Assembly (NCBI GenBank): GCA_963978545.1
Contig: OZ021722.1
Coordinates: 107,678,942-107,742,941, forward strand
DNA length: 64,000 nucleotides
Source of the DNA: Linyphia triangularis
Taxonomy: Eukaryota; Arthropoda; Arachnida; Araneae; Linyphiidae
Direction: 5' to 3'
Of this stretch, positions 1 through 11,335 are shown piece after piece (the first letter of the stretch is position 1; each line of letters starts with the position of its first letter). The translations under genes and the position numbers were made by a program. The notes under the pieces are model-generated. The model was not told where the DNA came from, did not search any database, and saw only the letters and a list, made by a program, of their open reading frames with translations.

Positions 1-693
1 TTAAAGTGTGTTAATCGAGATCGGAATAGTTTACTTTTTCTATTTTTACCATTGTTGATATTTGTGCCGATTTTCAGAGTTGTGACTATGTGGGAAGTAG
101 GATTTTCGAATGTCCCCCGTTTGGAACGTTTGACCCCTTTTCGACCCCTTAAAGTGGGTTAATCGAGATCGGAATAGTTTACTTTTTCTATTTTTACCAT
201 TGTTGATATTTGTGCCGATTTTCAGAGTTGTGACTATGTGGGAAGTAGGATTTTCGAATGTCCCCCGTTTGGAACGTTTGACCCCTTTTCGACCCCTTAA
301 AGTGTGTTAATCGAGATCGGAATAGTTTACTTTTTCTATTTTTACCATTGTTGATATTTGTGCCGATTTTCAGAGTTGTGACTATGTGGGAAGTAGGATT
401 TTCGAATGTCCCCCGTTTGGAACGTTTGACCCCTTTTCGACCCCTTAAAGTGGGTTAATCGAGATCGGAATAGTTTACTTTTTCTATTTTTACCATTGTT
501 GATATTTGTGCCGATTTTCAGAGTTGTGACTATGTGGGAAGTGGGATTTTCGAATGTCCCCCGTTTGGAACGTTTGACCCCTTTTCGACCCCTTAAAGTG
601 TGTTAATCGAGATCGGAATAGTTTACTTTTTCTATGTTTACCATTGTTGATATTTGTGCCGATTTTCAGAGTTGTGACTATGTGGGAAGTGGG
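1..693. repeat. 148-bp tandem satellite, 4.7 copies, dimeric
   Basis: Near-identical units begin at 1, 149, 297, 445 and 593, an exact 148-bp period. The array continues off the left edge and stops at about 693, inside the fifth unit. Units alternate between AAAGTGTGTT (units 1, 3, 5) and AAAGTGGGTT (units 2, 4) at their start, so the true period is probably a 296-bp dimer. No open frame or TIR is visible. It is a satellite block of unknown chromosomal role. Confidence 0.95.
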
Positions 694-699
694 AGAATT

Positions 700-767
700 A
701 GTGATGAGTGAGTCAGTGAGTCAGTGAGTGAGTGAGTGAGTGAGTGAGTGAGTGAGTGAGTGAGGGC
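700..767. repeat. (GTGA)n microsatellite
   Basis: GTGA/GTCA tetranucleotides follow the truncated last satellite unit directly. The junction lies within a few bases, so this is the satellite boundary. Confidence 0.9.
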
Positions 768-863
768 TTTGCCTTATATATATAGAGATTACTGTAAGAG
801 TTACTACGATCAGTGACCCATTCGCACACTGACTCACTCTGTAAGGCTGTAAGTAAAAGAATT

Positions 864-1595
864 TTAAGGGGGTCCAGTATGCGAAATTTCTTCAAAAATC
901 CCAAATTTTTTTTTCTGATTTTAAAAAATAGTTCATACATTCCTGAAGAGAATGATGTTTTTATCTTATTCCTCCGGTGATTAGAACGCCACAAAATTAC
1001 CTGTGATTTAAACATCACTAATGGGCGTAACACCTTGAAGCGTCTGCTTAAAGTGCGTTTTTCGAGCACTAGTGTTTTTCACAGATGTTGCATATTCAAA
1101 TCGATATATCTCCAGAACCATTAACAATTGGCTATTCAAATTTTCGGAGCATTTAATTTATATAGTTTTAAGTATTTTGCCTTCACAGAATTTTATTTTT
1201 TCAGTTCTGTTTTAAAATATAACATTTAGCGTAAAAGATAACATAAAAAAAAAGCAAAAATTTCGATATTTTAACTTTGAGAATTTTTTTCATTTTTTTA
1301 AATTCACCTATCAAAATTCTGTGAAGACAAAATTTTCTTTATATAATTATGTATTACAGAAAGCTTTCACTTTGAAAAAAAATTATTTTTTCTTGACTTA
1401 TATCAAAATACGCAAACATCAATTATTATGGATTTTTCTTGGTTTTTAAATTTTTTTTAAATAACTAAACACAAAATTTCAAATTTTTTTTTCTCAAAGA
1501 TATATAAATAGTATCTCATACATAAAATAAATTTTTGACACAAAATTGTACATAAATAATTTTTTTTTTTTATTTTCGGTACCGGACCCCCTTAA
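864..1595. mobile_element. Palindromic MITE with TTAA ends
   Basis: The element begins TTAAGGGGGTCC and ends GGACCCCCTTAA, and the AT-rich arms are largely inverted copies of each other. TTAA at both outer edges fits a piggyBac-type target duplication. There is no transposase. A diverged relative may lie at 23218-23935. The minus-strand open frame across the left end (713-1069) has no recognisable domain and ends in the microsatellite. Confidence 0.6.
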
Positions 1596-2030
1596 CCGAT
1601 CATTGTTGAAACTCTTTCCTGTTGCCAGAATTGTTTTAATCAGAATAAATAAAAGATATGCCGCATATTTTGCTGTTAGGGATGTTTTTAATACTTAAGA
1701 TTCGATCCAAACACCAAGCACATGCTGACTACAGAATCAGCGCTGTGTTAATGAAATAAAAACTAATGGCAATACATGTAAGGGATTTATATTTAAAACT
1801 TTTTTTTTATGGTCATATTATTTAGAAACCATTTGAATAAATGGACCGTAAATCGTAGGTCTAGAATAAATTTTTTTAGATAGTAAGATAATAACGAAAT
1901 AATACAAAATAAAACACTACATATAATTTTAACCCATCACTGTTGAAATTACTTTCCAGTCGCAAAAATTTGTTTTATTCAGAATAAATAAAAGATATTT
2001 GGACGTAAAAGTACAAGGAAGCTTTTATTC
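1596..2030. repeat. Fragments of a dispersed repeat (family R3)
   Basis: The stretch carries phrases such as GAAACTCTTTCCTGTTGCCA and CAGAATAAATAAAAGATAT. These recur at 24.1, 30.6, 37.9 and 39.3 kb in the same order. It appears non-coding. Confidence 0.6.
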
Positions 2031-2039
2031 TTATTTCTA

Positions 2040-2920
2040 TTACCCTATGTTTAACTTATCAGCTTTTATTCACCTTTTATTATCAGGATACCAAGCTTAA
2101 TTCAAACATGTTCAATTTAGTGATATTTAATGATTGAAGGTTGACGAGGCAATATCTTCGGAGAGCAAACCCATTTTCCGTCATCCAATCGAGCTGAATT
2201 TGGGAAAATAGACTCGTTATGGATGACATATTCAATCAAGTTCAGTCTTTTGAAAATAATGTTTTTATTTTATTGAATAGCTCACTCTCTTAGACATACA
2301 AACTTATATAGCAATGAAAAAAATATGTAATTTCAAAGGACAATTTTTTTTTTATTCGGGGCTTTCTAACTTATAATGGCAAAATACTCAACAATGTTCA
2401 TTATAAATAAAGGATTTTTAATAATCAATAATAATTACTTCATATATTTGGATTATTAAAAAGTACATGCTATTTCTATCTGACGCGATGTTAGTTTCAT
2501 CTTTTATCAGTAAAATACGAAATAATATAACTCATATATAAAAAAAGTTTTTAATATAAACCCTTTATATGCGTTGCCAATTTTTATGAGCAATTGCAAC
2601 TTCTTGAGCTTTGATCAAGTTTTCATAACGTTTGACAACTAAGAACAGAAAATCCATTCCGAACTATTTACTAATTTCGTTTTTGTCTCCAAAACTTAAT
2701 TAAATACATTGTCATCTACAACAAGTATATTTGCTAATATTCAGCTCCATTGTATGACGGAAAGTTAGTTCATTAGCTCTCCAAAGATTTTGCTTTTTCA
2801 ATCTTAATAAGGGAAGATTTCAATCATTGAATATCACCAAATTGAACATGTTTGAATTAAACTTGGTATCTGAATAATAGAACGTAAGTAAAAGTTGATA
2901 AGTCTGACTTAGTATAAGAG
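2040..2920. mobile_element. Foldback element with ~200-bp arms
   Basis: The left arm (about 2055-2240) is the reverse complement of the right arm (about 2695-2903), with a few substitutions. Both contain the phrase CAAATTGAACATGTTTGAAT or its complement. The right arm sequence recurs near 36.2-36.4 kb. No protein is encoded. Confidence 0.7.
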
Positions 2921-2996
2921 CAACGTATGTAAAAGTGGTCTTTGCGTGACAGTCCTAAAACTTGATAGAAAGCATTTTCACCGACAACGAGCCTAA

Positions 2997-3662
2997 TAGT
3001 CCGAGAGGCGACTGCAATTTTTGGGCCCCATCGAACATCATTCTGAATTTTTTATATAAATTGGAGAAGAGTGAGTAGATTACGAATCCACTGGTCTGCC
3101 GTGGCAAAAATGGCCGAAACTGATCAAAAATCGACTTGGAATGAGTTGAACAAAAATCTGATTGCCAAATATGTCATAACTTGCCAAAAAGAGAACAAAC
3201 TTTTTCGTCTGGTAACCCAGTGCATTTTGATTTTCAATGAGAAAAAGCGCAAACGATTTCTGATCTCTGGCTTGAAAAACTTGAATCTTTGAAAAGTAAA
3301 CCAATTTGGCGACATTAGTTACCTCATCAGTGACGTAATGTTTATTGCCAACTTGGCTCCCTTTTAGTAGATGCAAGTAGACCGTCGCCAGATATCTCAA
3401 TCGTCTGCAACCTTCTTAATTGAAAATTAAAGAGTGAGGGTCACGAAATAATAAAAAAAAATTCATTCATTTGGCATATTATGGCGCATTTGGCAACTGG
3501 ATTTAGTTCAACTTATAAAAGGTCCATTTTTTACCAGTTTTTGGCCATTTTTTCCACGGCAGACCAGTGGATTCGTAATCTACTCACTTTTCTCTAATTT
3601 CTATAAAAAAAATCAGAATGATGTTCGATGGGGTCCAAAAATTGCAGTCGCCTCTCAGTCTA
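2997..3662 (-). mobile_element. MITE family 1, copy A (666 bp)
   Basis: Ends are TAGTCCGAGAGGCGACTGCA and its near inverse, and inverted arms exceed 100 bp. It is flanked on both sides by TAA (2994-2996 and 3663-3665), compatible with a PIF/Harbinger-like 3-bp duplication or a TA site. It lies in the opposite orientation to the copies at 7.5, 43.1 and 51.3 kb. Open frames inside it are palindrome artefacts. Confidence 0.85.
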
Positions 3663-3960
3663 TAAGCAAAGTTTCTAAGTTTCTGTTAGATTGGATGACG
3701 CAAAGTATGTACGTATGTTTATTAGTAATCACAAAAACCAATCAAAGCGTGTGTAAAAGAGGCCTTGTAGTGACAGTGAGACCTTGTTGCGACCCCAAAA
3801 CTTTGATAGAATACAATTTCATCGACAGCAAATCTATCCGTCAAATTTTAGCTCGATTAAATTATGGCAAGTTAAGCGAATTATACTAATGTACTACGAA
3901 GCGATGATAGAAGCGTGTGTAAAAACGGCCTTTTAGTGACAGTGACATCCCCCAAAACTT
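3663..3960. other. Non-coding, R3-related fragments
   Basis: Contains phrases such as AGTGACAGTGA and CCAAAACTTGATA that recur in the R3 family. No gene seen. Confidence 0.4.
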
Positions 3961-3964
3961 GATA

Positions 3965-4660
3965 TAATCCCAGGTAGCACAGCAGTATTGGCCAATGTCG
4001 GAAACCGGAGCTCCGGAAGATTGGCCAATCCTGGGTAATGTCGGAAAGACCAGCACCGAACGGCTAACATTTTTACAATATTGGCCAATATCGCAGTGCG
4101 GTTTTGGCCGATCTCGAGGAGCAGTTTTGGCCAATCTCGATGCGTAGTTTTGGCCAGTATTGATGTGCAATCTTGGGCAATATCGATGAGCATGGTTTAA
4201 ACCAAATGTTTTTTTGTTTTTTTTTGTGTTTTTTTTAAGAATAATTTAAAATTGTATTTTTATTTATAATTAGATTTTTTAAATTATTTAATGTTGTAAA
4301 TGACTTCTATTTTTAGCTGAAATACAATATGTTCTAATGTCTAAATAAAATATTAAAATTTAACATGATTTGAATGTCCCCATAAGTAGTAACAATTGTT
4401 TATTTACTTAGTTCAAATTACTTTCAAAATGAATATTCATTGTTATTTGAGCATAAATTATTCTTGTTTATGTCAAATTTTATTTATAAATATGTATACA
4501 TGTAATTAGAAAAGGATAAAAAAAAAAAAACTCGGTTTAAACCAAAAAAACATGGTTTTTTCCAACCCTGGATGAGCAGTTTTAGCCACTACTATGAGCA
4601 ATTTTTGGAACAGCTACTGTTTTGTCACTATATCACAGAGCAGTTTAGGGTAAATTTGCC
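3965..4660. repeat. GGCCAAT-rich repeat element
   Basis: It starts CCAGGTAGCACAGC and then carries spaced TTGGCCAAT motifs about every 22-25 bp. The same end (as reverse complement) and motifs recur at 49.68-49.77 kb, with related pieces at 48.26-48.45 and 59.45-59.57 kb. It is interrupted by the insertion at 4193-4570. Confidence 0.6.
4193..4570. mobile_element. hAT-like MITE inserted in the GGCCAAT repeat
   Basis: The right end reads CATGGTTTTTTCCAACCCTG, i.e. CAGGGTTGG-type in reverse, as in many hAT elements. GATGAGCA is present at 4185-4192 and 4571-4578, an apparent 8-bp duplication. The left end lacks the CAGGGTTGG part, and the host repeat itself contains similar words, so the duplication is not certain. 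A longer relative in reverse orientation lies at about 37985-38550. Confidence 0.5.
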
Positions 4661-5470
4661 ACTCAACATATCTGAACTTTCTTTTTGGTGGAAGGAGTGG
4701 TTGCAAATGATAATTCTTAGATGCGTTTAGATTAATTTTTGAGCTGTTCAATTTTTAGTATCACATTGTTGCCCAAAAACCCTTAATAATTTGTTAAGTT
4801 ATATTTGTAAAATAATGTTTTCACCTCTCCTACCAAAAAAAAAAAAAAAACACATTTAGATAAAATGTCTGATATTCAAGGATTTAGAAAGACACATGCA
4901 ATTTTAAACTAGTAAACTGCCAGTAGAATTTAAAGTCCCTATCGGTCAATCAATACTCATTGAACTTTTTGTGCCAAGGTTTCATAAAAACAGAATGTTG
5001 AATCTTAAACTTGTGAAGTATATTTTTTATGCACGGATCAATTTCATTTATAAAGTCACTTTCCATTTTTAAAACATCATTTTTCTCCATGCATTAAGAA
5101 TCAAATAGATAGTAAATAAATCTCATTTTAATGCTTTAGTTCATTCACTTCAAATGTAATAGCTATAAAGTGAATTAAAATTGCAGACCCCTCTCCCCCC
5201 CCCCCCCCCCCCAACATAGAAAAAGTTTTCATCCAAAAATTATTTGAAAAAACATTATTATTTTAAGAAATCCACAATAATATTTACATGTATACCTCAT
5301 GTAATGAATAATTTTTTATACTTTCATTCCTATTTTAATTGCTTTTTGGTGACCGATAATTGAAACCCAATATAATTTAATTGATATTTTATGGCTTAAA
5401 AACCATGCACACTTAAATTGAAGGTCACTTTCTGCAGTGCATATATATAATAAAAACATAAATTTAATAC
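4661..5470. other. AT-rich intergenic, nothing recognised
   Basis: Includes an A-run near 4836 and an 18-19 nt C-run near 5193-5212. No gene or complete element is visible. Confidence 0.5.
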
Positions 5471-5508
5471 AAGCTGTTTATTATAATACATATTTTATTT
5501 TACATATT

Positions 5509-7118
5509 TTATCTTCCTTTGAAGTTTCCACCTCCGTGAAGAAAACGAACCTGAAATATAAAATTGTTCATTTCTGTTTTAATTAAGATTACATTAAAAT
5601 TTAAAAATCAAATTATTGCATCAAACTTTTTCTCTTTTATTTTATCCAAGCTCTTTTTGTAATGGAACTGCAATTTGTTGTCAATAAAAGAAATCATGCA
5701 ATGCAGCATTTACTGCCGATAAAGAAAAACAGAATTGCAAAATGAAAAACAGAATTTTGCACAAAAGCATAAGATTGTTAACATTTTGTAAAATTTTTAC
5801 ATCAGAAATCATTTTCTACTAACATTTAAGAAAATTATTTTAAACTGGTATTTGAATTTCAATCGCATACATTGAGCATGTATGAATTCAATTTATATAA
5901 AGTTATATACAAATACGTTTGTACCAACCTCAACCAAGCACACAAAAAAACTATGAATTGTGAAATAAATGCTAATGCTGTTTTGTTTTTTTTATAAACT
6001 CGTTCATTTTTCCTTAGCCGTTTAAAATTTTAATAAATAATTTTTAAGAGAGAAAAATCTCTTTTAAACTGTTAAATTAACCACCAAATAAATTCAAATG
6101 AATAGTAAAAAGTGTTGTTGAAAAGTCTGAGATAAAATATAAAATACACTGTTGCACTTGAAAAGTTATAGGAACTAATTTAGAACATGGTGTTTTCCTT
6201 CTGAACTAATTTCTCAATTATAAGCATATGACAAAGGTGATTTGTTCTTAAAGAAACAGATAAATTTTTTTTTGAAAGACCAGAGATTCTCCATTGCTAA
6301 TTTTTATTTTAAAATATAAATTATTGTAACATCAAATCGAAATTGCTTGGAGCGTTTCCTAATTGATTGTCATATATTCTTACCTTGCAGAGGAAGTTTT
6401 CACGCTTTTTGGTTTACAAATAAGTTTTTGCTTGTTTCTTTATGCTATTCCAAAGAAGGAGGATCGTCTTTGAAATGGGCTGGAATATTAGTATGGCTTT
6501 TCTTGGTTAGTAAATTTTCATCTTCTGAAGAATCGCCCCCAATGCTAGATATTGAACAAGGAAGCTCAGCTTTATCTTATGCCTGTTAAAAGAAATCTAA
6601 ATAGGAAATTTATGGATATATGCTATCTCAAACTAGTTGCAAAACTTCATATACAATTTATTTATACAATTAAATATCTTACTTAGCGCTCTTATAGTAT
6701 CACTCACTAAAAAACCAATCTTCAGTTTGGGAAAATAAAATAGAACATTATTTAAATCTGTTAATAAATATCTGTTATTCATGTCCACTATTTCAAAAAT
6801 CTACACCATTAAAACTTGAATTGACAAGTAGATCAATGACTTATGAAACATTATTTGTGATACCTTTAATTATTTGTATACCCTATACAAAAATTGTAAT
6901 TTACTTACTGTATGTACAGTAGATTTTAAAATTAAATATTTGCCATGTTGACTTGAGGATATATATTCTTTAATCATGTTAATCACCCCCCCCCTCCCAT
7001 TCATTGCAAACGGCCAAAGACAACTTTTGTCTAAGACGAACCAAGATGAAGGAATTACTTCTACGGGTTCTCCATTTCCATCAATGAACCCTACAACAGT
7101 ATATTTCTTTATTTTAAA
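5509..7118 (-). pseudogene. Decayed spliced gene, N-terminus like DUF4806-type proteins
   Basis: Three exon-like blocks are visible on the minus strand. (1) 7118 downward: preceded by a TTCTGTTCAG acceptor, it reads a hydrophobic stretch followed by GEPVEVIPSSWF and a W-P pair. To my knowledge this pattern is typical of the N-terminus of arthropod DUF4806-containing proteins. The frame breaks near a G-run at about 6986-6994. (2) 6384-6582: bounded by a good acceptor (TTTTAACAG) and donor (GTAAGAAT), but its best frame has three in-frame stops. (3) 5509-5550: acceptor TATATTTCAG, a 13-residue tail and a stop, with AATAAA signals on the minus strand at 5494-5499 and 5477-5482. The expected central domain is not seen. 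Intact splice sites beside stop codons suggest a decayed duplicate rather than a processed copy. The family assignment is tentative. Confidence 0.4.
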
Positions 7119-7299
7119 CTGAACAGAATAACAAATTAACCCTTGAAAGGGCCATACTGACATTTTACTGCCGAGGAAAGGAAGTCTACAACTATTACAC
7201 TTTTCACCCCAAGACAGAAAATTGCACTATGAATAGTGCTAACAATAATACTTGAACAACAAACAACAAAGTCATGGAAAGAGATAAAAAGCAGCTTCT

Positions 7300-7508
7300 G
7301 TTGGGTTGAGCACCACGAAGCTAGAAGTCTGTCTTGGCTCTTGTCGGTGTTCTTTTTAGTCTGGCACCTACCCTTCGGCCTGTCCGGCTTGGGAGACCCT
7401 ACCAGTAGCAAGCTACCGCCGGCATAGCCCTCCAGGTCAATGGTGCGCTCAAGCCTCGCCGCTCCGTCAAGGCAGGAACACCGTCGGGAGGTACCCTGGT
7501 CTGATCCA
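7300..7508. repeat. GC-rich fragment, probable retroelement tail
   Basis: A GC-rich patch in AT-rich surroundings contains GGCCTGTCCGGCTTGGGAGA and CCGCCGGCATAGCCCTCCAG. I associate such a tail with non-LTR retroelements, but I cannot name the family from sequence alone. It abuts MITE family 1 copy B. Confidence 0.35.
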
Positions 7509-7510
7509 AA

Positions 7511-8171
7511 TAGACTGAGAGGCGACTGCAATTTTTGGACCCCATCGAACATCATTCTGATTTTTTTATAGAAATTAGAGAAAAGTGAGTAGATTACGAA
7601 TCCACTGGTCTGCCGTGGCAAAAATGGCCGAAACTGGTCAAAAATCGACTTTTAATAAGTTGAACTAAATCCAATTGCCAAAGGAGCCATAACTTGCCAA
7701 ATAATGAGCATTTTTTTTTATTTGGTAACCCTCACTCTTTAATTTTCAATTAAGAAGGTTGCAGACGATTCAGATATCTGGCGACGGTCTACTTGCATCT
7801 ATTAAAAGGGAGCCAAGTTGGCAATAAACATTACGTCACGGATGACGTAACTGATGTCGCCAATTTGGCTTACTTTTAAAAGATACATATTTTCCAAGCC
7901 AGAGATCAAAAATCGTTTGCGCTTTTTCTCATTGAAAATCAAAATGCAGGGTTGCCAGACGGAAAAGTTAGTTCTCTTTTTGGCAAGTTATGACATATTT
8001 GGCAATCGGATTTTAGTTCAACTCAATCCAAGTCGATTATTGATCAATTTCGGCCATTTTTGCCACGGCAGACCAGTAGATTCCTTATCTACTCACTTTT
8101 CTCCAATTTCTATAAAAAATTCAGAATGATGTTCGATGGGGTCCAAAAATTGCAGTCGCCTCTCCGGACTA
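7511..8171 (+). mobile_element. MITE family 1, copy B (661 bp)
   Basis: Ends TAGACTGAGAGGCGACTGCA and the inverse. Body near-identical to the 51.3-kb copy. No matching 3-bp flanks are evident. Confidence 0.85.
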
Positions 8172-8464
8172 TACTTTATAAACTACTACTATATAAACGA
8201 CTACTATAAAAAGGAAGTATCAACACCAAACCCAAAATCTTTCTTAGCTTTATAGATGTGTTTAATGTGCAACCACACGGAGATCTTCTAGATTATAAGG
8301 AAACATTTAATAAATAATATCAGTTTAAATTAAGGTAATCAAACTCTAATTTTCTTTAAAATTAGAAAACTTTCTGCTGTGTTAGCGAACCCTAAATCTG
8401 GAGAAAAAAAATACTGTAATTGTATTTTATGAAGTAGATCAAAATAGCAGGATGCCCCATTGAA

Positions 8465-8642
8465 ATTTTACTAGGGCAAACCCCTTTAACTCGAAATCGA
8501 TGGGGTCGGTGAAATTGTTCGCTTTAACCGAATTTCATGTTAAGTGTTAAGTACGAAGACCTGCTTTTACTTCGCATTAAACGGGATTTCATGTAAAACT
8601 ATTTCGCGTAAACGGGGTTTGACTTTTAGCCCCATATAAGAA
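8465..8642. mobile_element. Tigger/pogo-like short element
   Basis: The left part GCAAACCCCTTTAACTCGAA pairs loosely with the right part GTAAACGGGGTTTGAC. This is the CAGTNAAACC-type terminal pattern of Tigger/pogo MITEs. A related end lies near 22.3 kb. A similar GTTTAACGG phrase at 8786 may be a further fragment. Confidence 0.4.
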
Positions 8643-8845
8643 CCACTTTAATACACAATTTGGTGGTATTTAATTACTGAAATTCCAGCCCCTCAAGATT
8701 GCTAATGTATGTTAAAAGAAGCCTCTTAATTTGATGTTTTTTAAATCCGAACACATTTTTAGCGGGCCGGGTATTGATACCCGTTTAACGGACTGGAGTC
8801 TACCAGAAGGCACGGTTTAAGAAGGATTTACACTGTACCAGTAGA

Positions 8846-9031
8846 GATTCCAGTTTTGATCGCCACTCTGTGACGTCATCTGGCTACTGGTGCCAGTAAA
8901 TGAAACATTTTCTATTTTCTGGCACCGGCGACTCTCATCATCCAATCACGTGCGTTCTCCCGTGATCACCGACAGACGGCGCAGCGGTCGCTTAGTTGAC
9001 GTCACAGAACTGGCGATTTAAACTAGAAATA
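8846..9031. mobile_element. Palindromic MITE (~185 bp)
   Basis: ATTCCAGTTTTGATCGCCA at the left is mirrored by TGGCGATTTAAACTAGAAAT at the right, and TGTGACGTCA is mirrored by TGACGTCACA. The whole could fold into one hairpin. It is relatively GC-rich and non-coding. Confidence 0.6.
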
Positions 9032-9281
9032 AGGTGTCGGATTGCGACTTTTCAAAAAAGTCGCTAAACTTGAAAATTTGATCAAAAAATTGTTTCGCCA
9101 AATCCAAAGTGTTCTGTGTTGCCTAATCCAAACGGCCACTAGGGTTGCTGTAAAATCAAGTAAGCAGGTTACCACATTCGATACTAAGTCGCTAAAATTC
9201 CACCGTCAATTCATGCAACGCCATACTGTAAATCTTAACCAAGAACCATTAACAAATAGAACGATTTCCTTGGGTAATATA

Positions 9282-9558
9282 TGTGGGATTTCCCCCCCCG
9301 ACTCGAGCACTTCGGATCGTATTGGTTAGGAGCAGTACTACGTCACTGCGTGACGTTGCTGCTTCCTGTCAGCCGTTTTATTTGAATTTCATTCCACGCT
9401 ATGTAACTAAACTTGTAAGACGTATTTGTAAGAGCTCTTCGGAGCGATGTACTAAATATTCAACAATAGCTCTTTTAAAATTCCTTTAGACACCGACCGT
9501 TAAATAAACTATGTTCATGTTAAAAAGAAGATTTTATTTCAAACTCAGCATCCCTACA
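9282..9558 (+). repeat. 5' LTR (277 bp)
   Basis: TG...CA bounded. It contains an 8-nt C-run near its start, the motif TACGTCACTGCGTGACG, and AATAAA within GTTAAATAAACT near 9500. The short open frames across it are incidental. Confidence 0.92.
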
Positions 9559-11335
9559 AATTGGGGGCTCGGCCGGGATTGATTTATTTTCCCGCGATTG
9601 ATTTCTTTCTCGAGATTTCTTTTCGAATGTAACAGATCAACAAATTTGCATCAAACTGAAAACCTGCTTTCACCTGAAGTTTTTTTTAATTCCGAAGTGT
9701 CCGATGTTGTTCACGGTGCCCCAACCAGAAGTGTGCCTCTTCCAAAAGTGCTCCAACGACGTAATTTTGGTTCAGAACTGTCCAGTCAAGCCTATAGTTC
9801 CCGAAAGGACTTAAGTTTCAGTGACCAGTTCCTGTTTGGACATTAAATTCAAGTGAACAGTTCCTGTTTGGACATTAAATTCAAGTGACCAGTTCCTGTT
9901 TGGACTTGAAATCCCCTGTCCAGTTCTTGTTCTGACGTGAAGTGACTGCTGGAAGACGTTTTGAATTGCAGCGGAAATCGGAGTTCCAGATAAGCCATTT
10001 ACAACTTTATTCAAAATATTTTATATTAATTTTAGTGATAATTAAGAATTTTAATATTTAGTTGGAACAATACTTTAATATTATTTTGTCACTAAGTAAT
10101 TATTTTTTGGAATGTGTTCTTTAAAATTGTTTCGTTTTAAAATACGTTATGTATTAACGATTTGGAAATAGAGGAAGCAAAAAAAAAAAAAGAAAAAAAA
10201 AAGTTGATCATTCTGTTTCGAGTATTTAAAATAGACAGGAAATACCAGCTGCATTTGCCATTTGATTTTTTATCTTTTCTTTTTAGGGTTGCTGACTAAA
10301 AAAATATTGTGTTGTCTTATTTTTTTCCCCTAATCATATGGCCTCTGCAACTGAAGTTTTATTTATTTTTTGTTGATCTAGTTTGGAATTATTTTTTTTA
10401 GAAAAGAGTTTTTGGAAAGATATTTTCTTTAATGTTACATGTAAATGATAAATTGGTGGAATCGTTGTGGTATTGTTTATATTTTGATAGGATTGTTTCA
10501 TGTATCCGGTATCAAATAATAGCAGTTGTTGTTATGCCACATTATAAAAGATAGAGTTTAATTGATTTGTGAAATTCTAGTGTTAATATTTCTTTGGTGT
10601 GCTTTTTTACTGTCGTCGAGCAGTATTAACTTGAATGTTAAGGTATTTTTAAAGCATAAGCCAAAAGGTTGTTTAAGAAATATTGGGTGTAGTTTTTTTT
10701 AAGAAAAGAAAACTATTTAGAATTTCTAGAAATCTGTACTTGTAGTCGTAAAATAGAATTTGATTAATTTGTGAAATTCTGGTGGTAATATTTCTTTAGT
10801 ATGCTTTTTACTGTCGTCGAGCAGTATTAACTTGAATGTTAAGGTATTTTTAAAGCATAAGCCAAAAGGTTGTTTAAGAAATATTGGGTGTAATTTTTTT
10901 TAAGAAAAGAAAACTTTAGAATTTCTGTGAATTTGATTTAGCTACTCATTGGGAGTTAGTTTAAAATATATTTTTTTAAAAATTGAAGTTGCTATGCAAT
11001 CAATTGTGGTTTGATAAATTGTATTTTGCAGTATAATTTATGTGTGTAATGATTTGTATAAGAATTGCTATATTAATTTTTATTAGACAGTATTATTGAC
11101 AAGGTCTAATTTAATGGTAAAGATTAATTAGTGGGTATAGATTGTTCTCTGTTGTTTTGATTAGGGAAATAATTGAATACAGTTAAGGATTCTAATTAAA
11201 ATTCCCTGGAACCGTCAATAAGCTGAAAGTTCCTTGTAACGGTTCATTCTTATTTAAAGTTTAAACCCACGTGAAATATAGTTGAAAATTATTAAAAGGT
11301 TAATATTTTCGCATTGTTTTTGTTCGAAAGTTATC
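9559..11335 (+). other. Long untranslated leader of the retrotransposon with internal duplications
   Basis: About 1.8 kb separates the LTR from the first gag ATG. It contains three copies of a roughly 35-bp repeat (CAGTTCCTGTTTGGAC, about 9819-9910). It also contains a tandem duplication of about 201 bp (10555-10755 and 10756-10955, sharing TACTGTCGTCGAGCAGTATT). An 82-codon open frame at 9598-9846 has no recognisable domain. Confidence 0.75.
9562..9579 (+). promoter_or_regulatory. Primer binding site, tRNA-Pro type
   Basis: TGGGGGCTCGGCCGGGAT lies 3 nt after the 5' LTR. It differs at one position from the tRNA-Pro primer site I know from gammaretroviruses, so minus-strand priming by tRNA-Pro is likely. 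Confidence 0.8.

Noticed and set aside
7136..7621. 161-codon minus-strand ORF
   Set aside because: Runs from a MITE end through the GC-rich retroelement fragment into the pseudogene; a composite of unrelated repeats.
9598..9846. 82-codon ORF after the primer binding site
   Set aside because: Includes the leader's tandem 35-bp repeats and shows no domain; probably untranslated leader.
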